In this document: positions 27,149-36,397 of the stretch, one piece after another
Numbering within the stretch: position 1 is the stretch's first letter
Layout: the number at the start of each line of letters is the position of its first letter
NCBI RefSeq assembly: GCF_051781005.1
Contig: NZ_JBPWOA010000025.1
Location: 119,832-183,831 of the forward strand
Origin: Anabaena sp051781005
GTDB taxonomy: Bacteria; Cyanobacteriota; Cyanobacteriia; Cyanobacteriales; Nostocaceae
Length of the DNA: 64,000 nucleotides
Direction: 5' to 3'
Program-made: the position numbers and the translations under genes
The notes under the pieces: model-generated
What the model saw: the letters and a program-made list of their open reading frames with translations, nothing else
The model's database searches: none
What the model was told of the DNA's origin: nothing

Positions 27149-28054
27149 TTGTTTTATACATCATTTACACAAATAGTACCAAAATCTCTCCGTGCTTTTC
27201 TACGTGATCGAGATACAGCTTTTCAAAAATTAATCATTTCTTATGAGAATTTAAAGCTAGAACATGAAAATTTAAAACTTTTTTATCAAAAATTTGAGTC
27301 AGAAAATCAATATTTATCTTCTGAAAAGAAAGTCGAAAACATTCCAGATATCATGAATAAAAAAGCACTGGAATATGATTTAGAAAAGGGTAGAATTGTC
27401 ATTGAATCAATTTTATCTTCTTCAAAAGAAGAATTAAAAAATAGAGAGTTTTTGTTAGAAAAAATCAAAGATTATGGCTGTCCTTATCAGGGATGGAGTC
27501 TTTATTCTCCTTATCAACAATATGTCAATGCTTCTGATTATGGATCAATTCAAATTCCTACAGAACTAGTAGATTTTTTAATTTATTGTATTCATAAAAA
27601 ACCACTTTCATTTCTAGAAATTGGAGTGATGTACGGAGGATTTTCTGCTCTATGCTGTGCTGTTTTATCTAAATTCAACAACAATTTCAAGTATACCTGT
27701 GTTGATATAGAGGATAACTTTAGAGATTGGGAATATTTTTCATCTATTTTACCGCTGGAAAAAGCTATTCCTGCTACATCTGCTGATTTTATAGGCTCAG
27801 AATTTGATGTTGTCTATATTGATGCTGATCATTCATATCATGGGATGAAAAGGGATTTTTTAAATGTGGGACGTTATGGGAAAGTTTGCGCCTTCCATGA
27901 TATTAATGCAGCCGAATATGATCATTTAGATGGTGGTACTAGAAGATGTTGGAATGAACTCAAATTATCCTACTGTCAGTCAGCCTCAATTTTAGAAATT
28001 AGTCATATTGCTGAAGAGTGGATGGGTATTGGTATTATTGATTTTAATAAATGA
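27149..28054 (+). CDS. Class I SAM-dependent methyltransferase with N-terminal coiled coil
   Basis: Translation starts at a TTG at 27149, supported by AGAGGAG about 7 bases upstream. The 301-residue protein has a helical, charged N-terminal part (about 25-110, ENLKLEHENLKLFYQKFESE) and a methyltransferase domain with FLEIGVMYGGFSALC (SAM loop), YTCVDIED, and FDVVYIDADHSYHGMKRDF. The pattern is that of Methyltransf_24-type enzymes found in surface-polysaccharide clusters. It probably methylates a sugar or sugar nucleotide of the polymer made here. The coiled coil may tether it to a partner. Confidence 0.85.
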   Translation: MFYTSFTQIVPKSLRAFLRDRDTAFQKLIISYENLKLEHENLKLFYQKFESENQYLSSEKKVENIPDIMNKKALEYDLEKGRIVIESILSSSKEELKNREFLLEKIKDYGCPYQGWSLYSPYQQYVNASDYGSIQIPTELVDFLIYCIHKKPLSFLEIGVMYGGFSALCCAVLSKFNNNFKYTCVDIEDNFRDWEYFSSILPLEKAIPATSADFIGSEFDVVYIDADHSYHGMKRDFLNVGRYGKVCAFHDINAAEYDHLDGGTRRCWNELKLSYCQSASILEISHIAEEWMGIGIIDFNK

Positions 28055-28057
28055 TTT

Positions 28058-29368
28058 ATGAAAATTGCCAAAGTCGCAGCTATCATTGTCACTTGGAATA
28101 AAATTAAAGATGTTTGTTTACTAATTGAAGATATTAACAAACTAGATTTGCATGGGATATATCTAGATATTTTTGTTGTTGATAATGCTTCAAATGATGG
28201 TACACAATCTTATATTCAAGAACATTATCCCCAAGTCAAAGTTCTCCAAACAGGTGCAAATATAGGTGGTTCTGGTGGCTTTTCTTATGGAATGGAGTTT
28301 TTAAATCAACTCAATTATGACTACATTTGGTTACTAGATAATGATGTACGCTTAGATCATGAATCTTTATTTCCTTTAGTAGAAACTTTGCAAAACTATT
28401 CTGAAGTAGGCTTAGTAGGTTCTCAAATTAGAAAATCAGAACAGCCAAAAATTATTCAAGAGATAGGCAGTTATCTTCATCACAAAAAAGCACATTTAAA
28501 AACCTATTTAGGTAACTCTCCTATCATATCTACAGAAGAAATATTAGCAGGAAAACCTTATCTGGTAGTAGATATTTGTGCTGCGGCATCATTATTATTT
28601 AGACGTGAAATAATTAAGCAAATAGGGGTATTTGAAAACTATTTTCTGCACTTTGATGATGTTGAATGGTGTTTAAGAGCAAAACAAGCTGGTTGGGTTA
28701 TTGCTGCTCATCCCGCATCTATTGTTTGGCATTGTTCTCCTGATTTTAAACATCGTCCTTGGGTTAGTTATTATGATGAACGTAATTTATGCTATTGCTG
28801 GCAGAAATATCACCCAAAACTTTTATTAAAACGTCTGCAATTACTTTTACCAAAGTTAATTTATTATTCATTCACTGGACGATTTTTTTTGGTAGAAATT
28901 TATTTATGGGGATTGGAAGATTTTCTCAAGGGAGTTAAAGGTAAAATAGCAGATAAGCTTCCATATCGAGAATATACTCTACCTGAAATTATTACTGATA
29001 ATTTAAAAGTTGTAGTTTCATCTACGATTTATTACAAAAATTCTCAAGTTGATGCTTGGCAGGAATTAGAACTAAATAAAAAAATTACTCTTTGGTATCC
29101 ACCCAAGAATTTATTACATCGGATTTATATCTGGATCATATCTTATTTTTTTAAGCCTGTAGATTTGGCAATAGTTAGCTGCTATCAACCGGAACTGTTT
29201 TACTTAAATTTAGCGAAGAAAGTCTATTTTTTCACTGATGCAGGTTACATACAAGTAAATATAAGTTTCATGAATGTACTACTCAACAGTCTCCAAGTAT
29301 TTTATCGGTTGATGAAAATATATTGGCAAATGAGTATTTTAGTAAGTAAATCAGCAGATGCAAGATAA
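28058..29368 (+). CDS. GT2 glycosyltransferase (GlfT1/rhamnosyltransferase-like)
   Basis: A 436-residue protein. The GT2 fold begins VAAIIVTWNKIKDVC, then DIFVVDNASNDGTQSYI, NIGGSGGFSYGME, and the metal-binding DND in IWLLDNDVRL. DICAAASLLFRRE and YFLHFDDVEWCLRAKQAG give the acceptor side. The arrangement resembles GlfT1 and rhamnosyltransferases that add the first sugars of a galactofuranose polymer. It begins 3 bp after the methyltransferase stop. About 130 extra residues at the C-terminus carry hydrophobic and basic segments. Confidence 0.88.
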   Translation: MKIAKVAAIIVTWNKIKDVCLLIEDINKLDLHGIYLDIFVVDNASNDGTQSYIQEHYPQVKVLQTGANIGGSGGFSYGMEFLNQLNYDYIWLLDNDVRLDHESLFPLVETLQNYSEVGLVGSQIRKSEQPKIIQEIGSYLHHKKAHLKTYLGNSPIISTEEILAGKPYLVVDICAAASLLFRREIIKQIGVFENYFLHFDDVEWCLRAKQAGWVIAAHPASIVWHCSPDFKHRPWVSYYDERNLCYCWQKYHPKLLLKRLQLLLPKLIYYSFTGRFFLVEIYLWGLEDFLKGVKGKIADKLPYREYTLPEIITDNLKVVVSSTIYYKNSQVDAWQELELNKKITLWYPPKNLLHRIYIWIISYFFKPVDLAIVSCYQPELFYLNLAKKVYFFTDAGYIQVNISFMNVLLNSLQVFYRLMKIYWQMSILVSKSADAR

Positions 29369-29404
29369 CTTTTATCATTAACAATATTGGAAATAATTGC
29401 TACT

Positions 29405-30403
29405 ATGTCAAACACAAATATATTGATATCTATAGTTATTTGTACAGCAGATCGCTCGGCTTCCCTGCAAAAAACTATTCAATCTTTAAATCATATTAAT
29501 TATGACCATTTTGAAGTCATTATTGTAGATTCTTCAGTCAATGAAAATACATTAAAAATGCTAAATATTTTAAAAAAAGAATTTAATTTTAGTATTAAAA
29601 TATTTATATCAAGCTATAAAAATCTTAGCGTTTCTAGAAATATAGGTATACAAAAATCATCGGGGGAAATAATTGCTTTTATAGATGATGATGCGATTCC
29701 GCCCACTGACTGGTTAGATAAATTAATATCAACATATTCTTTGTATGGATATAAATGTGCTGGTGTTGGTGGCACTGTACGAGATATGACAACTCCGGGT
29801 TATCCTTTACAATATCATCGAGGTATTACGAATTGTATTAGTAATACAATTCCAATTCGTCCTGGGGATGCTATCAACTATAATCAAGAACAGGGTTTTT
29901 GGTACAATGGTTTGATGGGAACAAATTCATCTTACCGTAAAGAATTTCTGGAAGAGATTAATGGCTATGATGAATTTTTTGAATATTTTTTAGATGAAAC
30001 GGATGTATGTCTGCGTTTAATTCAAGCAGGTTATGAAATCCACTATTGTGATACTGTGGTGGATCACTATCCTCAACCTAGTCATAATCGTTATGATCAA
30101 AAGCATCTTACTTGTTGGTATTCTCTAGCTAAAAATACCACATACTTTGCTTTAAAGCACGCTTACAAAAGACTTCCTTTGGCAATTTTGCTCATACGTC
30201 TAACTCTACTTTTGATTTACCGATGTTTACTGAGGATAATTCGGCTTAAATTTACTCATCGTCTTGCCAATCAAATTTTATGGCAATATATTCAAGAAGC
30301 TATTGAGGGCATTTATGCTGGTTGGAACGCTGGTATTGCTTGGCATCAAAGTAATCATCAGAATTCTAGTAAAGTACCTAGCTCTAGTTATAAAGCTGAT
30401 TGA
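29405..30403 (+). CDS. GT2 glycosyltransferase
   Basis: A 332-residue protein from the ATG at 29405; the frame could also open at a TTG at 29387. The GT2 fold is clear: ILISIVICTADRSASLQKTI, FEVIIVDSS, SVSRNIGIQKSSGEIIAFID with DDD in FIDDDAIPP, and FLDETDVCLRLIQAGYEI. The C-terminal 80 residues contain a hydrophobic helix (LPLAILLIRLTLLLIYRCLL), suggesting membrane association. The 3' end overlaps the start of a Uma2 remnant, so the last few residues may have been altered by the rearrangement that placed the second exporter copy here. Confidence 0.88.
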   Translation: MSNTNILISIVICTADRSASLQKTIQSLNHINYDHFEVIIVDSSVNENTLKMLNILKKEFNFSIKIFISSYKNLSVSRNIGIQKSSGEIIAFIDDDAIPPTDWLDKLISTYSLYGYKCAGVGGTVRDMTTPGYPLQYHRGITNCISNTIPIRPGDAINYNQEQGFWYNGLMGTNSSYRKEFLEEINGYDEFFEYFLDETDVCLRLIQAGYEIHYCDTVVDHYPQPSHNRYDQKHLTCWYSLAKNTTYFALKHAYKRLPLAILLIRLTLLLIYRCLLRIIRLKFTHRLANQILWQYIQEAIEGIYAGWNAGIAWHQSNHQNSSKVPSSSYKAD

Positions 30404-30724
30404 GGCAGAACGGGAGTTAGCAGCAGAAAGGGAGAAAGCGCAAATTTTATCAGAAAAATTGCGCTCCATATATGTTATCTATTCTCAATAAAGGTAGAAT
30501 GAGCAATGCTTACACTACCAAATAATTAAATAATTAGCTTTCTAAACCTTTATTTTGGCAATTTAAAGATAATGGTGCAAGATATGAAGATTGCTTATCT
30601 TGTCTATGTTCACAGAGCGTGTCGTAGATAGAGGCTACACTAACGAGATGCTACACGGCAAGCGCAGCAATGCCTACAGGGTTTTAAACTCTCCCCAGGC
30701 ATTGAGCCTGATAGTTCAGGTTAA
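30396..30724 (+). pseudogene. Uma2 3' remnant split by a ~230-bp insertion
   Basis: Bases 30396-30467 encode LIEAERELAAEREKAQ and ILSEKLRS, the coiled-coil tail of Uma2. Bases 30698-30724 encode GIEPDSSG and a stop, the usual end. Between them lie about 230 bases of non-coding sequence. The second piece and the following bases up to the permease start align with the sequence after the intact Uma2 gene (21540-21682). This is therefore the left part of the duplicated exporter block. Confidence 0.7.
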
Positions 30725-30789
30725 ATTAATACTGAAAATAGTATAAAATGCCGTAATAACTTGGCTATGGCCTGCGGTGGTGCTTAAGG

Positions 30790-31596
30790 ATGACCATTTC
30801 TATCAAAGACAATTTAACTGGGTTGCAAGTGCAGCGTTACTGGGAACTGTTGCACGTCTTGGTAGTGCGGACTCTCAAAGTACGTTATCGGGGATCATTC
30901 CTGGGGGTTTATTGGTCGTTGTTGAACCCATTAATAATGACAGGGCTGTACACCGCCATTTTTGGAGCTACTTTCGCATCCTATTATGGCAACTCAATCC
31001 TAAATTACGTATTAGCAGCCTTCACAGGGCTGGTAGTCATCAATTTTTTCTCAGCTTCCACATCTCAAGCTTTAACAAGTGTCGTAGGTAATGGCGCATT
31101 ATTGAACAAAATTCGTCTACCAGTTAGCGTTTTTCCTGTATCAATGATTACGGCGAACGTGTTTCAGTTTTCAGTAGGAGCATTTCCATTGCTGTCAATC
31201 ATGACTTTAATCAATTCCAAAAGTCTAGTTAATGTCCTGGCCTTGGTATTTCCATTTCTGGCATTAGTATTAGTTTCCACAGGAATTGGGTTTTTAGTCA
31301 GTGCCTTGTATGTATTTTTTAGGGATTTACCTTACTTTTATGAGTTAGTTACCTTTGTGATTTGGATTAGTAGTCCTGTATTTTATCCAGCAGCGATCGT
31401 CCCAAAGCAGGTACAGCCCTTTCTCAGCTTAAATCCCCTATCCCCAATTATTGAAAGTCTGCGTCAAATTACATTATCGGGTTCTCCACCAGATTTAGGT
31501 TTAATTTGGGGCGCTTTGCTTAGTGGCATCATTATTTTGTCCTTGGGATGGACTTGTTTTCATGTTTGGCGACATCAGTTTATGGATTTACTGTAA
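30790..31596 (+). CDS. ABC-2 polysaccharide exporter permease (Wzm type), copy 2
   Basis: A 268-residue paralogue of the permease at 21682, differing at only a handful of residues, all near the two ends. The central 407 bases (31003-31409) are identical to copy 1 at DNA level, including silent sites, whereas both flanks carry silent and replacement changes. The ATPase gene begins directly after its stop codon. Copy 2 is embedded in the glycosyltransferase cluster and is the better candidate for exporting the polymer encoded here. Confidence 0.92.
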   Translation: MTISIKDNLTGLQVQRYWELLHVLVVRTLKVRYRGSFLGVYWSLLNPLIMTGLYTAIFGATFASYYGNSILNYVLAAFTGLVVINFFSASTSQALTSVVGNGALLNKIRLPVSVFPVSMITANVFQFSVGAFPLLSIMTLINSKSLVNVLALVFPFLALVLVSTGIGFLVSALYVFFRDLPYFYELVTFVIWISSPVFYPAAIVPKQVQPFLSLNPLSPIIESLRQITLSGSPPDLGLIWGALLSGIIILSLGWTCFHVWRHQFMDLL

Positions 31597-32346
31597 ATGG
31601 AAGTAATTCGCCTGGATAATGTTTCGCTGTGGCGACGGACGCAAGAAGAGTTTTCTTATGACCTGAAGAAAACACTACTTTCTATATTAGAGGGTAAATA
31701 TCATCAACCTGCCAAGAAATTAGTTTTGGACAATATTGACTTAGTGGTTGAAAAGGGAGAAAAAATAGGTATAATTGGTGCGAATGGTTCTGGTAAATCC
31801 ACGCTGTTAAAGATAATTTCTGGGATTCTTCAGCCTACTACCGGAACAGTTAGAGTCAGGGGTCAAATTGCACCTTTAATTGAACTAGGAGCAGGTTTTG
31901 ATGCAGAAATTTCTGTGATGGACAATATACTCCTTTATGGTGTATTGTTGGGCTTCTCTAGGGCTGAGATGAAAGAACGAGCGCATTCAATTTTGGAGTT
32001 TGCAGAATTGGAGGATTATGCTTTAGTTCCAGTTAAGGGTTTATCTTCCGGTATGGTGGCACGGTTAGGGTTTTCTATTGCTACTGATGTGCAGCCGGAT
32101 ATTCTGATTTTGGATGAGGTATTGTCAGTGGGGGATGAGAGTTTTAAGAACAAGTGTAAGCAAAGGATAAATCAGTTTTGGAATGGAGAAACAACGGTTT
32201 TAGTAGTGTCTCATGATTTAGATTTTATACAACAATCATGTGATCAGTCCATTTGGTTGCATAAAGGTAAGCTATTCTTTGAAGGAAAACCCTGTGATGC
32301 TATAGAAGCCTATCTCAATGAAAACATAAAATTATTTAAAAATTAA
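31597..32346 (+). CDS. ABC transporter ATPase (Wzt type), copy 2
   Basis: A 249-residue nucleotide-binding subunit with GANGSGKST, LSSGM, ILILDEV and SHDLDFI. Its C-terminal 25 residues (HKGKLFFEGKPCDAIEAYLN) differ from copy 1, and the central part is clearly more diverged than the permease pair. It is coupled to the permease by adjacent stop and start codons and is followed by the glycerophosphodiesterase-like gene after only 3 bases, so the transporter and modification genes appear co-transcribed. Confidence 0.93.
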   Translation: MEVIRLDNVSLWRRTQEEFSYDLKKTLLSILEGKYHQPAKKLVLDNIDLVVEKGEKIGIIGANGSGKSTLLKIISGILQPTTGTVRVRGQIAPLIELGAGFDAEISVMDNILLYGVLLGFSRAEMKERAHSILEFAELEDYALVPVKGLSSGMVARLGFSIATDVQPDILILDEVLSVGDESFKNKCKQRINQFWNGETTVLVVSHDLDFIQQSCDQSIWLHKGKLFFEGKPCDAIEAYLNENIKLFKN

Positions 32347-32349
32347 TTT

Positions 32350-33024
32350 ATGGTCGAAATACTGGCACATCGTGGAAACATCAACGGACTAGATCATTCT
32401 AGAGAAAATACAGCTAATGCTTGTAAGGAATGTCTAGATTTAGGGTTCGGTTTAGAGTTAGATGTGCGAAACTATGAAGGTAATCTTTACGCCAAACACG
32501 ATCCAGTAATATCAAATAAAGAACAGTCATGGGCAGAAATTGTTGAACTTATTCATGATTATCCAAAAATACCAATTGCAATTAATATTAAGGATAATGG
32601 TCATGAAAATTATTTGGTTGAAAGTATTTATCATTTAAAGAAGTTGAAAGTGTTTTTATTTGATTTAGAATTGGTAGTTGGAATAGAAAAATATGAATTA
32701 TTATCGTCTATTTACAAGAATCTAGATTCAACAATAGAAATAGCTATCAGAGTTAGTGATAGAGGTGAAACATTAGAGCGTGCTATTGCATCCAAATCAC
32801 AGGTGGTTTGGTTAGATGAGTTTGATAGTTTTTGGGTTTCAGAGGAAATTATTCAAAAACTAAATATGGCTGGGAAAAAGGTATATGCTGTTGCGCCAGA
32901 CCTACATAAACATTCCGCCAAGACTTCTATAAATAGGTGTCAGGAATTTGTCGCATGGAATGTTGTAGGAATCTGCACTGATTATCCTATAATGTTGAGA
33001 GATTTTTTAAAAGAGATAAAGTAA
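32350..33024 (+). CDS. Glycerophosphodiester phosphodiesterase-like protein
   Basis: A 224-residue TIM-barrel protein. The GDPD signature is present: H7-R8 in ILAHRGN, E20 in SRENT, E36 and D38 in LELDVR, and H50 in AKHDP, the acid-base and metal residues of the family. No signal peptide is seen, so it works in the cytoplasm. It is shorter than typical metabolic GlpQ/UgpQ. Placed between the exporter and a HAD-nucleotidyltransferase fusion, with stop and start codons touching, it may handle a glycerophosphate-type group of the polysaccharide rather than lipid turnover. That role is inference. Confidence 0.85.
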   Translation: MVEILAHRGNINGLDHSRENTANACKECLDLGFGLELDVRNYEGNLYAKHDPVISNKEQSWAEIVELIHDYPKIPIAINIKDNGHENYLVESIYHLKKLKVFLFDLELVVGIEKYELLSSIYKNLDSTIEIAIRVSDRGETLERAIASKSQVVWLDEFDSFWVSEEIIQKLNMAGKKVYAVAPDLHKHSAKTSINRCQEFVAWNVVGICTDYPIMLRDFLKEIK

Positions 33025-34371
33025 ATGAAAAAAGTAGCAGCAGTCTTATTTGATCTTGATGGAGTCCTTGTTGATGCAGATGAATGGCATTTTGAAGCTT
33101 TAAACCATGCTTTACAACCTTATGGTTTATCTATTACAAGAGAACAGCATATATACTTTTTTAAAGCACTACCAACAAGAACTAAGCTGGAAATACTCTC
33201 TATTCGATATGCTCTACCCAGAGAAGTTCATCAAGAAATTAACGATAAGAAGCAAAAATATACTTTTGAAATAATCAACGAAAAATGTCAACCCCAGCCT
33301 GATAAACTAGCCATGATGGAATATCTTCACAAAAGATATCGAGTAGCTGTTTGCTCTAATTCAAGACTAGAAACTGTCAAATTAATGTTGGAGAAGTCAG
33401 ACTTAATAGACTATTTTGAATTTTTATTAAGTAATGAAGATGTACAAAATGGCAAACCATCACCCGAAATGTATTTTTCAGCAATGACAAAGATGGGTTT
33501 AGATGCTGAAGAATGTTTAATTGTAGAGGACTCAGAGGCTGGTTTAAGAGCTGCTCAAGGTTGTGGCGCACATATTTGTAAAGTTAGTGAACCATCAGAA
33601 GTAAATTTAGAGAGACTTATGAACAGTTTAAAAAATGTTGGTAAAATTAAAGTAGTTATTCCTATGGCGGGTGAGGGAAGTAGATTTGCTAGAGCCGGGT
33701 ATATTGATCCTAAACCAATGATTCGTGTTTTTGGTAAACCAATGATCCAGTGGGTTGTGGAAAATATTAATCTGACTAATAGCTATTTTATATTTCTATG
33801 TCGTAAGCAACATTTAGATAATTATAAGCTTAGTACCTATCTAAAATCTTTAAGACCTGATTCTTCAATTGTCTGTGTAGATCAACTAACTGAAGGTGCT
33901 GCTTGTACGGTTTTGTTAGCTGAAGACTATTTAACAGATAATGAAGAACTGATAGTAGCTAATTCTGATCAATATGTTGATGCTTCTGTGGCTGATTTCG
34001 TTCAAAAAATGAGAGAACTTAATGCAGATGCAGGAATGTTAACGTTTCAAGCTTCTGAAAGTAAGTGGAGTTATGCTGATGCAGATGAAAATGGCTTAGT
34101 AAGAAAAGTAGCCGAAAAAGACGCAATCAGCAATCATGCTACAGTTGGAATATATTATTACAGACGAGCTTGGGAATTTGTAAAATTTGCAAATTCAATG
34201 ATTACCAAGAATATTAGAACCAACAATGAATTTTATGTTTGTCCTATATTCAATGAATATGTTGAAGCTGGTAAATCAGTATATATTCATGATATTGATA
34301 GAAGTGCGATGCATGGTTTAGGGACACCAGAAGACCTAGATGAGTTTATGAGAATAAAAAGTTCTCATTAA
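33025..34371 (+). CDS. HAD phosphatase-nucleotidyltransferase fusion protein
   Basis: A 448-residue two-domain protein. Residues 1-205 are a HAD hydrolase of the beta-phosphoglucomutase type: D10 and D12 in LFDLDGVLVD, AVCSNSR, and IVEDSEAGLRAA. Residues 210-448 are a sugar-phosphate-type nucleotidyltransferase: VVIPMAGEGSRF at 210-221, then PKPMIRVFGKPMIQWV, and LIVANSDQYVD with the metal-binding Asp. One chain would thus both activate a phosphate ester with an NTP and dephosphorylate a related intermediate. Its ATG abuts the stop of the GDPD-like gene. The substrate is unknown; a nucleotide-activated polyol or sugar for the neighbouring polymer is plausible. Confidence 0.88.
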   Translation: MKKVAAVLFDLDGVLVDADEWHFEALNHALQPYGLSITREQHIYFFKALPTRTKLEILSIRYALPREVHQEINDKKQKYTFEIINEKCQPQPDKLAMMEYLHKRYRVAVCSNSRLETVKLMLEKSDLIDYFEFLLSNEDVQNGKPSPEMYFSAMTKMGLDAEECLIVEDSEAGLRAAQGCGAHICKVSEPSEVNLERLMNSLKNVGKIKVVIPMAGEGSRFARAGYIDPKPMIRVFGKPMIQWVVENINLTNSYFIFLCRKQHLDNYKLSTYLKSLRPDSSIVCVDQLTEGAACTVLLAEDYLTDNEELIVANSDQYVDASVADFVQKMRELNADAGMLTFQASESKWSYADADENGLVRKVAEKDAISNHATVGIYYYRRAWEFVKFANSMITKNIRTNNEFYVCPIFNEYVEAGKSVYIHDIDRSAMHGLGTPEDLDEFMRIKSSH

Positions 34372-34538
34372 CTTTTCCAAAAAATCGGTATTTATAAAAT
34401 CAGTTATAACTATAGTGATACGCTTTTAAATATTAGCTTACGTAACGCTATAGTAAGTATCTGAAATTAATTTCGTCTAAGGGTAGATGAATTTTATCTT
34501 GCATAGATATAGATTTACCACAAAAATTTAACTGTAAA

Positions 34539-36371
34539 ATGAATATAAATTTGCCTGAATTAAATTCGCTTTTGAATAAATTAGAGTTACCTTTAACTTT
34601 TGAACAAGAAGGCTCAATTGTTATATCTAAATCACCAGAAGCTCACATATATCTTAAAGATAATACTAATAATTCATCATATATTCTTGATGAAAAAATA
34701 ATCAACCAAAATTATAGGTTATCTAAAGAAAGTAGTGATAAAAATGTTCGCTTAATTGTAAGTATAGATAGATTATTTTGGACTAAATTTGACAAAATCA
34801 TCATTAATGAATTCTTCTATTCTTTACAAGAAGATGCTTATTTAGTCTTTATTAATTCTCCTGAATTTAGAGAGACAGAAAAACATTTAAAAAGGCAGTT
34901 ATTTGAAGACTATAAGGGTAGTTTTAAGTTTATTAGTGCAATAGAAAATTCTGGTTGTGAAATAGTAGCTTTCCAAAAAACTTCTGTACCTAGAGTAGAA
35001 GAAAGCGACATAAGAAAATGGACGTTTGGTTTTATAGGTAATGGTAAGAAAGATAAATTTATTGCGGAACAGATAGAAAGAATTAAAAAACTCCCTCTAA
35101 AGGAATGGGAAGTAATAATTTGTGGTACATACAACTTATTTATAGATGATCAAAATGTTAAATATATCCATTTTACTGAAAATGATGATAAAGGCTGGAT
35201 AACAAAGAAGAAAAATTTAATAGCTCAAGCAGCTAGCTACGAGAACTTAATAATATTGCATGATCGTTATATTATCCCAGAAGATTTTGTAGAAAAAATG
35301 GATGAATGGGGTAATGACTTTGAAATACTAGGAGTCAAGCAAGTTCTGTATCGCAGTCCATTACGTATTTACCCAGCTAGAATTCAAGATTGGATGATGT
35401 CACCTTACGGTGTGCAACTTGATAAGGATGTTAGATGGAAATTTAGCTATTTCTTTTTAGAATATGATGATTGGGATATTCTTGCTTATATTGCAGGTGG
35501 AATATTTATAGTTAAAAAGTCACTTATGTTAAAAGTTCCTCAAGATGAGGATATGTTTTGGTATAGTCCTGAAGATATTAAATTTTGCCAGGATTTTACT
35601 ACGAACGGTTATTGCTTGAGAATCAATACTGAACTACAATTTGAAACAGTTTCCTTTGCCCACGCTGTTGAAGAAATTCCACACAGAATTATTAACACAA
35701 ATAGGTATTTAGATGGGACAAATGGCTACTTTTCATCATTATACATTTACGAAGGATTTATAGAAAAATTAATGCCTGGTTATATGGAAATGAAGTATGA
35801 AATAGAAACTACAAGTGCCTTAAAAGTCATATTTAGTAATAACATACCCTGTTATATTCTCCATGCTCATCCGATAGAAAATATAAAATCCATCAATGAT
35901 ATATTTGTTTGGTATTACAAACTGATGACGATAGATAGTATAAGAATGATGTTTTGTCAGATGAGTGTTGAAGATAAGATTAAGACTATGCACAAGCTAG
36001 TTTTACGCCGTCCTATAGCAGATGAAAATTTACTTGCTGCTATTGTTAAAAATTTTAAAACAGTGCATTATTTTGACGAAAGAGCATTTTTGCAAAGTCT
36101 TTTAGAAACAGGACAAGTACAAATGAGATTGAAAAATTTATCTGTTCCCGATTACCCATTTGAAAAAGTCAAAGATATGTTACATATCAAAATTGCTTTA
36201 ATGCTAAAACCTGTTGCTGTTAGGCTAATTAAAACATTGTATCATCGACCTAAATTATATAATTTTTTGGCTGATGCTGCTAAGTTATTTTTCAAGATAA
36301 TTGCTGAGTTATCATCATCAAAGTCGCAATTAGAAGAATCAAGTGATAAGCAGAGCTTCAGGTATTTTTAA
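34539..36371 (+). CDS. GT-A-like glycosyltransferase of unrecognised family, tandem copy 1
   Basis: A 610-residue protein. Residues 1-150 look like a regulatory or binding region. From residue 160 (RKWTFGFIGNGKKDKFIAEQ) a GT-A-like fold begins: EWEVIICGTYN, then ENDDKGWITKKKNLIAQAA, then LIILHDRYIIP with H241-D242-R243 where GT2 enzymes have DxD, then GGIFIVKKSLMLKVPQDED and PEDIKFCQDF. The C-terminal part (KLVLRRPIADENLL and following) recalls DUF4214-like repeats. The next gene is a paralogue with the same motifs. I cannot assign the pair to a known family; a sugar or phospho-sugar transferase is the most likely role. Confidence 0.75.
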   Translation: MNINLPELNSLLNKLELPLTFEQEGSIVISKSPEAHIYLKDNTNNSSYILDEKIINQNYRLSKESSDKNVRLIVSIDRLFWTKFDKIIINEFFYSLQEDAYLVFINSPEFRETEKHLKRQLFEDYKGSFKFISAIENSGCEIVAFQKTSVPRVEESDIRKWTFGFIGNGKKDKFIAEQIERIKKLPLKEWEVIICGTYNLFIDDQNVKYIHFTENDDKGWITKKKNLIAQAASYENLIILHDRYIIPEDFVEKMDEWGNDFEILGVKQVLYRSPLRIYPARIQDWMMSPYGVQLDKDVRWKFSYFFLEYDDWDILAYIAGGIFIVKKSLMLKVPQDEDMFWYSPEDIKFCQDFTTNGYCLRINTELQFETVSFAHAVEEIPHRIINTNRYLDGTNGYFSSLYIYEGFIEKLMPGYMEMKYEIETTSALKVIFSNNIPCYILHAHPIENIKSINDIFVWYYKLMTIDSIRMMFCQMSVEDKIKTMHKLVLRRPIADENLLAAIVKNFKTVHYFDERAFLQSLLETGQVQMRLKNLSVPDYPFEKVKDMLHIKIALMLKPVAVRLIKTLYHRPKLYNFLADAAKLFFKIIAELSSSKSQLEESSDKQSFRYF

Positions 36372-36397
36372 GTTAATTGACAAAGAAGAATAAATAA

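Noticed and set aside
30777..31091. Plus-strand ORF of 104 aa at the start of permease copy 2
   Set aside because: Alternative frame of the permease; the equivalent frame is not kept in copy 1.
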